A stretch of DNA of 40,000 nucleotides from NCBI GenBank assembly GCA_034096865.1, contig JAWQFJ010009641.1:152501-192500 (forward strand), given 5' to 3'. The notes under the pieces are model-generated. The model was not told the DNA's origin, ran no database searches, and saw only the letters and a list, made by a program, of their open reading frames with translations. This document shows, in pieces, positions 19,669 to 29,085 of this stretch (its first letter is position 1; each line of letters begins with the position of its first letter). The translations under genes were made by a program, and so were the position numbers. The stretch comes from Theodoxus fluviatilis (taxonomy: Eukaryota; Mollusca; Gastropoda; Cycloneritida; Neritidae).

Positions 19669-20335
19669 CTGCCCACCCCGGCAGCGCCAGCCCCCTCCGC
19701 ACTGGTGTATATCCTTCTCTTCCTCTTCCCCCGCCTCCCTGGCTTCTTCCGCTTTGGCTGGCAGCTTGGTGTCCGTGGCAGGGTGTTTGGAAGCTTTGTC
19801 CACTGTAGCGGTGTGGGTCGCGCCCTCATTTGCACTCCAGGGTGGTGTAGCTGTACTCTGGTGCTTTCTGATGGACTCTCGAACAGATAACTTGGGTTGT
19901 TTGAAGTCTTTCATGAATTCATACATATATTTTGGTGACGGGGGTAAGATAACAGGGAGAAAATGTTGTTCACTTGCGCACAGAGGCAAGAAAGACAACT
20001 GGTTGAACAACCCAAGTCTGACGTTTCACCCACTGCTTTGATAAGGACGCTTTTCTACCAAACGAGCCTAACCCACTAATCATACTTTTTACTCATCAGC
20101 ATGAGATACTGTTTCATTTTAACACCATTGAGTGAAAGTGGTGCGTTATGTAAATAATCTTAACATTAACATTAGCATTAACCCTGCTTTCCCACTCTTT
20201 GCAACATTGTGCCCTGGCAAACAAGCTAGGCCTAGCCGTAGGAAGTCGTGCAGACGAAGTGGAGCAGTGGCCATTGACCGCTTGGTGCTTTGCTAAAGCT
20301 GCAACCTGTGAAATGGGACTCGTTGCGCCCACTCC
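19669..20335. other. Intron or alternative 3' UTR
   Basis: GC-rich pyrimidine-rich start, then AT-rich. I see no exon and no AATAAA. The open frames over 19483-20041 are on both strands and look fortuitous. Confidence 0.5.
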
Positions 20336-21115
20336 TGCTGCAGGCTGGAAATTGCATTGCTGCCGACTGCTGACTGGAAATTGCATTGCTGCCGACTGCT
20401 GACTGGAAATTGCACTGCTGCCGACTGCTGACTGGAAATTGCATTGCTGCCGACTGCCGACTGGAAATTGTATTGCTGCCGACTGCTGACTAGAAATTGC
20501 ATTGCTGCCGACTGCTGACTGTAAATCGCATTGCTGCCGACTGCTGACTGGAAGACTGGACCGACTGGAAATCGCATTGCTGCCGACTGCTGACTGGAAA
20601 TTGCATTGCTGCCGACTGAAAATCGCATTGCTGCCAATTGCTGACTGGAAACCGCGTTGCTGCCGACTGCTGAATGGAAATCGCATTGCAGCCGACTGCT
20701 GACTGGAAATCGCGTTGCTGCCGACTGGGAAATCGCATTGCTGCCGACTGCTGACTGGAAATTGCGTTGCTGTCGACTGCTGACTGGAAATTGCATTGCT
20801 GCTGACTGGAAATTGCATTGCTGCCGACTGCTGACTGGAAATCGCATTGCTGCTGACTGGAAATTGCATTGCTGCCGACTGCTGACTGGAAAACGCATTG
20901 CTGCTGACTGGAAATTGCATTGCTGCCGACTGCTGACTGGAAATCGCATTGCTGCTGACTGCTGACTGGAAATCGCATTGCTGCCGACTGCTAACTGGAA
21001 ATTGTATTGCTGCCGACTGCCGACTGGAAATTGCACTGCTGTCGACTGCTAACTGGAAATCGCATTGCTGCTGACGAAATTGTATTGCTTCCGACTGGAA
21101 ATTGCATTGCTGCCG
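20336..21115 (+). repeat. 29-bp minisatellite with shortened variants
   Basis: The full unit is about 29 bp (GCATTGCTGCCGACTGCTGA, then CTGGAAATT/C). Shortened units of about 19-22 bp lack one CGACTG/CTGCTGA segment. About 30 units are present. The open frames on both strands follow from the repeat. Confidence 0.95.
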
Positions 21116-21319
21116 CTCTTGCTGCCAAGTGCTCTGTGTGCTTCGGAAGCCTTGTGCCCAAATTGGTCTGCCTGAAATACACAGAAATCATTGCATGCTG
21201 GGGGAGTGTTGAAACGTTTGACGGCTGCTCGTGAATTTCGTGGGAAAAGTGTTAGAAAAATACTTTTGAAAACATTGTATAGACTTTACACCCGTACGTA
21301 ATGCTTTGATTTCCCATCC

Positions 21320-21376
<57 letters not shown>

Positions 21377-21975
21377 CATGTATATATGCTTCCAGTTTCC
21401 GTTTTACCTCTTCTTGTTCAGCTCAGGCTGTATTTACGTGAGTATATCTGTTGTGTTGGTCAGCGTTCTTCTTGCTGTGTCCCACGGTCTCCATTTCACA
21501 CCTGTCCCTCCTTCCCTCGCACTTGAGTCCTGGTCTGCGTGTGTGCGTTCCGGTGTTTTCCATGACTCTCCATGGAGTGGGGGGTGGGGCGTGGGGATCG
21601 CGAGGCCAGACCTGGAAGGGCGCCCCGTGTTGTACCTGTCCGTCCTACAGAGGCACGGCTTCACTCCTGCCTGCATGGGGCGCCCACCAGAAAGCCATCC
21701 GCTGGAGCAGGCATTGTCGGTCTGACAAGAGACGGCGTAGAGAACCCAGTACCAGCGTGACGAATGGCGGGGTCTGTGTGCTCCACGTCTCCTTTCTGTG
21801 GGCTGGGGTGGGCTGAGCGCTGTTCCAGCATGTTGATGTCTTGCTCAGCCCATTCGGGTGTTCTGCATCGTTGTCCGCCGTGATCCATTTGCTTGGATTT
21901 CTTCCTGTCACGTCTTCGCCTGCTGCCTCACTTGCTCACCTGTCATTGGTATGTGTACTTGTCGCTGGCTGTCTC

Positions 21976-22032
<57 letters not shown>

Positions 22033-22197
22033 GTGTGTCTGCCTGTTTCTGTATTGATCTCTGTGTCTGTGTGTCTGTCTGTCTGTGTGTCTGTCTGTGT
22101 CTGTCGGTCTGTCTTTCTCTCTCTCACACACGCACACTCTCTCTCTCTGTGTCTCTGTCTCTCTTTGTCTCTCTCAGTCTCTCTATCTGTCTGTGTC

Positions 22198-22260
<63 letters not shown>

Positions 22261-22740
22261 TAAAAACCAGAGTACATTCTTCGTTAATCTGCGAAGAGGA
22301 GTGGTGGTGTTAGAGACAAATCGAACGAGTAGTGCCGTATTGTGCGAAACTGTATGCACGTGTGAAGGCGTTTTGATCTGCTTGAAAGGAGGGAGTTCAG
22401 TGGATCCGTTTTAATGGAGTGTAATGTCGTGGGCGGCCCCGCAGTTCTGTGAAGGGCAAACAGCCTTTGTGCGTGGTCGCTCCCATCAGCGACCCCCAGT
22501 GTCAGTCCCAATAGAGAGTGCGTGTCGTCGGCAACCTCTGTCGTACGGCTTTCAGCAGGGATTCACTGCTGGCGGCGGCCATTGAGGCGATGACGGGGCT
22601 GGTGGCTGGGGAGGCATGCCTGCCTCGCCTTGTCTGCAGAGACTGGAACTGGCGCTGGCCTCTCGCCAGCTCTTGAAGTTTTCTGAACTTCTGGGACTGC
22701 ACCAGGAGGCCCCCCGGCAGGCTGGGGGTGGGATGTGGTG
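21116..22740. other. Intron with several microsatellites
   Basis: (GT)n lies at about 21322-21373, (CT)n at about 21977-22028, mixed TCTG/TCTC at 22029-22200 and (CT)n at about 22203-22256. I see no exon with paired splice sites and no polyadenylation signal of note. Confidence 0.6.
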
Positions 22741-22750
22741 TGTGTAACAG

Positions 22751-22934
22751 CCCCCCCCCCCCCCCCCCCCCCCCCCCCGCCTTGCCTGGGCGTGGACGGA
22801 AGCTCCCCATGGCGACAGGGAGAGTGCTAAATACACCCACTCAAAACGTCCTGTTTCCAGGGCCTGTGTTGGAGATTTTTTTTTGGGGGGGTGGGGAAGT
22901 GAGGGGCGGGAGGGGGGGGGGGGGGGGGGGGGGG
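22751..22934. repeat. Poly-C (28) and poly-G (23) tracts in opposition
   Basis: 28 consecutive C at 22751-22778 and 23 consecutive G at 22912-22934, with further G runs at 22885-22910 (7, 4, 4 and 3 G), only about 133 bases apart. Together they form a potential long G:C hairpin and G-quadruplex/i-motif sites. Confidence 0.9.
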
Positions 22935-24768
22935 CACCATTCCTAGCCAATTTAGATTATGAAGTAATTTTGTCGCAGTTTCTTGTTTCTACACGAGTCC
23001 ACTTTTGTCTACGATTTCTTCACAGTTGATGTGTTTGCCAGTTGTTGTCTGTTGACATTAGACTTGGGATTTCGTTACATCGGAGCTGTTTTGAAAAGAA
23101 GTTAAGTCCACATTATCAGCACTTGGATTGGACGGATCATGGAGTTGAATAAGGGCTTCGTCATTTGATTTGCAGTCCTTGTCTGACAGCGTGGTCGCTG
23201 AACGCAGGTCAATGTTGAGATCTGCGTTGACACCTGCCCAGCATTTCGGGCTTTACGGCAAATCTGATAAGGAGGTGCTTGGGTCGTCTTGTTCAGGACG
23301 TGCTGATGTGTCGGCTGAAATTGAACCGGGATCAGACGGGCGTCAAGCCTGCTCGCTTTTCTCTTGGAAGGAAGAAGACGCTCAACTTTGGCCACTCCTG
23401 AGTTGCCCAGTGTCAGGAGGTGCAGGACCACCCAGGGTCAGCGTGCTGTGGACAGCGTCAGTGCTGGAGACAAGAGTGGCCTCTTGCCTTCTTCGTGACC
23501 CCCCCCCCCCCACCACTCCCCACTCCCCCCCCCCCCCCCAACCCACCCCCCTCCCCCGGCGTTGTTGTGGATGATCTCCGTCACTGCAGCCACCACAAAC
23601 ACAGCCATTCCGATCACCGTTCCACGTTCTCACTCTCTACTGCATGCATATCAAGCAGAGCATGTAAGAAGAGAGAGGAACGTTCACATATTGGCGAAAC
23701 GCTGCCAAAAATGTTGAGTGAAACCTCCTGTCGCATAAGAGATGGATATTTCCCACAAGCAGACGATCTCTCAATCGAGTCCGCCCCGACCCGCACTGCA
23801 GATCTGAATTGTGCCTCGTTCGCTCAATTCGCAGATGCGTAAAAACGACTGAATCGCGTTTGCCTTTCCTGGCCTCCTGGCTTGAAGGGGGCCGATAAAG
23901 GTCCTCGGTGCCTTCCATAAATCACACCCCTTCCCTGCAGGTGGAATTGGTGGCGCTGCCGGCACCAGAGCGGGCGCCAGAGCTGCCAGGCGGGGTAGGC
24001 CACCCCTTTCTCCACAGAGCAGCGAGAGGAAGGCGGGTAGCCCACCCGTTAGCGACAGAGCGCGCCGACGTCGTGCGGTGCCAGTAGCAGTGCCGGTAGC
24101 TGTGGGTGACGCCGTCAAACGCCGAGCGGTGTGGTCGACCTCATCCCGTCTCCCAGTTCCCCCTGTCCACAGGAGCGATTAACCCAGTGCCCGCGGAGAT
24201 TGCGACTGGTGCCGCCGTAACCAGCGTGCCTTGTGTAAACCTGTTCCCTGCCAGCAGCTTGGCTGGACGCCGCCCGCAGTCCAGCGCTCAAGTGACCGGT
24301 GTGATGTTGGTCGGGGATTAGGTAGTGTACGTACCCTTACTGACACCCTTTCGGAGTGTTTTGAAAGCCCATATTTAATGCCCAAACACAGGACCAAGTC
24401 GGAGTGGTCTTCACAGCAGGCACCACTCTTCCTCTGTGGATTCACACGATTGGAAAGACCGCCAGCGCCACGAGGAGATGGTGCGAGTTGTGTGGGGAAA
24501 GTGCAGTCCCATCGCCGCACGATATTGTTCACGCGTCGTTTCTGTGACAATGGCAGTAGCTGTCACGCGTCACCCTTGACAGGCTGACATCAAGATTCCC
24601 CTGGCGGTATTTCAAAAGGAAGAATTTTCATCCAATTATCTGATTTCTCGTAGAGGGTCGATTAATAGGCTTTCTGTTGTGGGGATTGGTTTGGCCTGAG
24701 GCGGGCTGTGGAGTAGCTAAAGTAGAGTTCAGTCACGCCACGTTGCCCATATCCGGCTTGCGTGCACC
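22935..24768. other. Intron and possible upstream region of the nested gene
   Basis: It includes C-rich runs at about 23500-23560 and a sharp rise in GC and CpG content from about 23930 up to the nested reading frame, which could be its promoter/5' UTR region. I see no TATA box or recognised exon. Note the ATTAATAG-type AT stretch at 24660. Confidence 0.4.
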
Positions 24769-25881
24769 ATGGCCAACCGTGTGAGAGCAATGCCACCTAG
24801 CTCGCACGCACACTCTCAGTCGCGCCAGCACAGAGCGGCAGGCGGTCAGTCTGCTCCTTGGACGGAGGAGGACGAACTGCCCCTCAAGCGCATCGAGTTC
24901 ATCTCCAGCAAGGCTCGGGCCAAGCGCCGGGCGCTGCCCTACGTCTGCGTCAAACGGCGCAGCGACGGGCGCTATGTAGTGATCGAGAAGCTGCCCGCCT
25001 CTTTCCTCAAGACCAGCGACATGTTGCTCAAGCAGGACGTGTACCGCAGCCTGATGGAGCAGGAGGCCAAGACGGGCATCAAGTTCCGCTCCATCAAGCC
25101 CGAGTGGAAGTACGCCCAGAGGGAGGGCGCCATGGCCAAGAAGGACAAGCTGCCACCCATCAAGAAGCGCTGGTCGGCCGAAGCCAAGGTGGGTTCCCTG
25201 GAGAACTACAACCACCAGGCTGGGGGCGGCGACGTTCGCGTCTTCCACGAGAACGTGCAGTGGCAGGCCAGGTCCAAAGTCAACTCCCTGGCCAACCTGA
25301 ACTACCGCGCCGACACGTGCCAAAGCGACCCCTCCTACGACCGACGCCTGAAGATGTCCACACGCTACGGGGCCCTGGCGGACGTGAGCGGGTCCAACAG
25401 ACACTACCAGCCCGGCAGGCAGGACTCCCCGCCCCGCAGCAAGCGCTACAGCAATGTGCAGGCCCGAGTGAGGTCCCTGGAAAATATCCAGCACGTGCCG
25501 CACGGTGGGGGCGTGACGGTGCCCAGCTTCCAGCACCGATGGAAGGCGCCCTCCAAGGTGGGTTCCCTGGACAATGTGCACCACGTGCCCAGGGGCGGGC
25601 AGGTGAGCATCGTGCACCAGAACCTCAAGTGGAAGGCCAAGCCCAAGGTGAGGTCCCTGGAACACGTGACGCACGTGGCTGGCGGGGGCGACGTGCGGGT
25701 TTTCCACAGCCATCCCCAGTGGATCGCCAGGTCGCGGGTCGGGTCCCTGGACAACGCCAAGCACGTGCCTGGCGGCGGCAACGTCATGATTTTCAATGAA
25801 CCCAAAAAGTGGAAGGCCGAGGCCAAGATAGGCTCCCTGCCCCCCCTGTCTCGCAGCAAGGGGGCAAGCACTGTGCGCTGA
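24769..25881 (+). CDS. Nested intronless tau/MAP-repeat protein (370 aa)
   Basis: An uninterrupted 370-codon frame inside the last intron of the tau-family gene, same strand. ATG context is ACCATGG, an ideal start. Residues 1-135 are basic and unrecognised, including RRALPYVCVKRRSDGRYVVI. From 140 on, tubulin-binding repeats follow with a strict 30-residue period: 140 (KVGSLENYNHQAGGG), 170 and about 199 (degenerate), 233, 263 (KVGSLDNVHHVPRGG), 293, 323 (RVGSLDNAKHVPGGG), and a cut-off one at 353. Linkers such as VFHENVQW recall VFHEDLTF of the host gene. Codon third positions are strongly G/C. No selection-breaking lesion is visible. It could be a retrogene, an independent single-exon paralogue, or a large alternative exon. 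It probably binds microtubules. Confidence 0.88.
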   Translation: MANRVRAMPPSSHAHSQSRQHRAAGGQSAPWTEEDELPLKRIEFISSKARAKRRALPYVCVKRRSDGRYVVIEKLPASFLKTSDMLLKQDVYRSLMEQEAKTGIKFRSIKPEWKYAQREGAMAKKDKLPPIKKRWSAEAKVGSLENYNHQAGGGDVRVFHENVQWQARSKVNSLANLNYRADTCQSDPSYDRRLKMSTRYGALADVSGSNRHYQPGRQDSPPRSKRYSNVQARVRSLENIQHVPHGGGVTVPSFQHRWKAPSKVGSLDNVHHVPRGGQVSIVHQNLKWKAKPKVRSLEHVTHVAGGGDVRVFHSHPQWIARSRVGSLDNAKHVPGGGNVMIFNEPKKWKAEAKIGSLPPLSRSKGASTVR

Positions 25882-26500
<619 letters not shown>

Positions 26501-26504
26501 CCAG

Positions 26505-27110
26505 AGGTCTCCAAACTCCCTCCTGTGTTTGTCTCTGTTGCTGATGACTGTTTCAGCAAGCTTGGACAAGGAGTTGTAGTGACTCCATACTCACTCCTGT
26601 GTTTGTCTCAGTGTTGCTGATGACTGTTTCAGCAAGCTTGGACAAGGAGTTGTAGTGACAAACTCACTCCTGTGTTTATCTCAGTGTTGCTGATGACTGT
26701 TTTGAAAGGCATTGAGCAAGGAGTTGTAGTGACTTCAAACTCACTCCTGTGTTTGTCTTAGTGTCACTGATGACTGTTTCAGCAAGCTTGGACAAGGAGT
26801 TGTAGTGACAAACTCACTCCTGTGTTTATCTCAGTGTTGCTGATGACTGTTTTGAAAGGCATTGAGCAAGGAGTTGTAGTGACTTCAAACTCACTCCTGT
26901 GTTTGTCTTAGTGTTACTGATGACTGTTTCAGCAAGCTTGGACAAGGAGTTGTAGTGACTCCATACTCACTCCTGTGTTTATCTCAGTGTTGCTAATGAC
27001 TGTTTTGAAAGGCATTGAACAATGAGTTGTAGTGACTTCAAACTCTTTCCTGTGTTTGTCTCAGTGTTGCTGATGACTGTTTCAGCAAGCTTGGACAAGG
27101 ACTTGTAGTT
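26505..27110 (+). repeat. ~75-bp minisatellite with two-unit higher order, about 8 copies
   Basis: The unit contains CACTCCTGTGTTTGTCTCAG, GCTGATGACTGTTT and AAGGAGTTGTAGTGAC. Two unit types alternate: type A has CAGCAAGCTTGGACAAGG, type B has GAAAGGCATTGAGCAAGG. Adjacent A-B pairs are more alike than neighbours, giving a higher-order period of about 150 bp. Confidence 0.92.
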
Positions 27111-27920
27111 TCTCCAAAGAATGTGTGGACAGTTGTCTTTGCTGTACGCTTGTAGCTGGCACAGGGGCATGTCTTGACACAGCGCTGTCTTAGCGTCTCG
27201 CTGTTCTCACGTCACTCACTGTAGAATGTGCATGTTGTGTTTGGCTGTCACATAACCTTGAGTAGCTTGATTTCATATGGTGACAGAAAGGGAGAAGGTA
27301 TTTGGCATCAACATTATAAATCTGACTTTGAGTTTTAATCTTTTTGGTGTGTGTCAGTCGTGCATTTTTATCCGAGCTGAGACTCTGAACTCCCATGTAA
27401 TATTGAAGGCTTGGTTTTGCTTTTAGCAGTGCACTGTCCTCTAATCATGGACACTTTCGTTTTATGTAAAAAACGTTTGTAAACTTTCGAAAACTGTTAA
27501 GGAAATTAGTTTCGTGGATGAGAAAAATCTCTTAACTTTTAACTTGTTGCCAAAATGTATATTGTAATTCGTCATTCTATGTATGTACCTGCCTTGAAGA
27601 ATGAAGTGCTGACGCCTTTTGACTTTTTCATTCCTGTGAAGGTAATGATTTCGTGGCCATTGTTAGATTTGAGAGTAGGCACTGATGTGTGACACATCTT
27701 TCTGTATGTAGGAACCCTCAATGACTAAAGTCCTCACTGATGTTTTATCGACTGTGGTGGGTGGACGGTTAATTGTTGGTGCCTGGAAGATGCTGAGGAG
27801 TTTTTCTTTACACATGTATCAATGATAATTACTTACATGCTGTGATACTTATTCATATGCTGTGATAATTACTTTCACGTCTGTCGTGATGATGAGACTG
27901 TTATGCTGTGATATCTTATG
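27111..27920. other. Intron, no feature seen
   Basis: AT-rich sequence before the 14-bp array. I see no exon, RNA gene or repeat. Confidence 0.6.
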
Positions 27921-28912
27921 GTGTGGCACTCACTGTGTGGTACTCACTGTGTGGCACTCACTGTGTGGCACTCACTGTGTGGCACTCACTGTGTGGCACT
28001 CACTGTGTGGAACTCACTGTGTGGCACTCACTGTGTGGCACTCACTGTGTGGCACTCACTGTGTGGCACTCACTGTGTGGTACTCACTGTGTGGCACTCA
28101 CTGTGTGGTACTCACTGTGTGGTACTCACTGTGTGGCACTCACTGTATGGCACTCACTGTGTGGCACTCACTGTGTGGCACTCACTGTGTGGTACTCACT
28201 GTGTGGCACTCACCGTGTGGCACTCACTGTGTGGCACTCACTGTGTGGAACTCACTGTGTGGCACTCACTGTGTGGCACTCACTGTGTGGCACTCACTGT
28301 GTGGCACTCACTGTGTGGTACTCACTGTGTGGCACTCACTGTGTGGCACTCACTGTGTGGCACTCACTGTGTGGCACTCACTGTGTGGCACTGTGTGGCA
28401 CTCACTGTGTGGCACTCACTGTGTGGTACTCACTGTGTGGTACTCACTGTGTGGTACTCACTGTGTGGCACTCACTGTGTGGCACTCACTGTGTGGCACT
28501 CACTGTGTGGCACTCACTGTGTGGCACTCACTGTGTGGCACTCACTGTGTGGCACTCACTGTGTGGCACTCACTGTGTGGTACTCACTGTGTGGCACTCA
28601 CTGTGTGGCACTGTGTGGCACTCACTGTGTGGTACTCACTGTGTGGCACTCACTGTGTGGCACTCACTGTGTGGCACTCACTGTGTGGCACTCACTGTGT
28701 GGCACTCACTGTGTGGCACTCACTGTGTGGCACTCACTGTGTGGCACTCACTGTGTGGCACTCACTGTGTGGCACTCACTGTGTGGTACTCACTGTGTGG
28801 CACTCACTGTGTGGCACTCACTGTGTGGTACTCACTGTGTGGCACTCACTGTGTGGCACTCACTGTGTGGCACTCACTGTGTGGCACTCACCGTGTGGCA
28901 CTCACTGTGTGG
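27921..28912 (+). repeat. 14-bp VNTR, about 70 copies, just upstream of the last exon
   Basis: The unit is CACTCACTGTGTGG with A/T/C variants (GGTACTCACT, GGAACTCACT, CTCACCGTG) and two 9-base deletions (GGCACTGTGTGG at about 28389 and 28611). No unit or junction creates a stop in any forward frame, so 330-plus-codon frames appear. The array ends 62 bases before the terminal exon's acceptor. Confidence 0.97.
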
Positions 28913-28974
28913 TTGGGATGTTGACGTGTGCGCGAAGGCGTAGCAGCACTAACGTTGTTGCGTTCCATTGGCAG

Positions 28975-29085
28975 ATCCCCTCCAACCCCCTGCCGTGGCG
29001 CGAGGACCACGGCTCCAGGACCTCCTCCACCTCCCAGGGAGCTGAGGACCCCGACTCGGTCCCGCAGTCTGGAACCGACGTGTAG
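28975..29085 (+). CDS. Distal C-terminal exon of the tau-family gene (36 aa + stop)
   Basis: A branch-point-like CACTAAC (28948) and the acceptor TTGCGTTCCATTGGCAG precede the exon. It is phase 0 and reads IPSNPLPWREDHGSR, then TSSTSQGAEDPDSVPQS, GTDV and TAG. I-x-x-x-x-LPWRED corresponds to the segment after the last repeat in the family (tau: I-x-x-x-KLTFREN), so it continues a PGGG-ending exon naturally. The tail is acidic and Ser/Thr-rich. The final TDV resembles a class I PDZ ligand (S/T-x-V), which would be new for the family but is only a three-residue match. Confidence 0.75.
   Translation: MPSNPLPWREDHGSRTSSTSQGAEDPDSVPQSGTDV

Noticed and set aside
24733..25764. 343-codon minus-strand frame
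   Set aside because: Antisense shadow of the GC-rich nested tau-type gene; composition (Gly/Val/Leu/His) is that of a reverse complement of G/C-ending codons.
27908..28943. Three overlapping 330-400-codon Cys/Trp/His-rich frames as a secreted or venom-like repeat protein
   Set aside because: All three forward frames are open with the same cyclic peptide because of the 14-bp unit. Only the part from 28975 has splice-site support as an exon.
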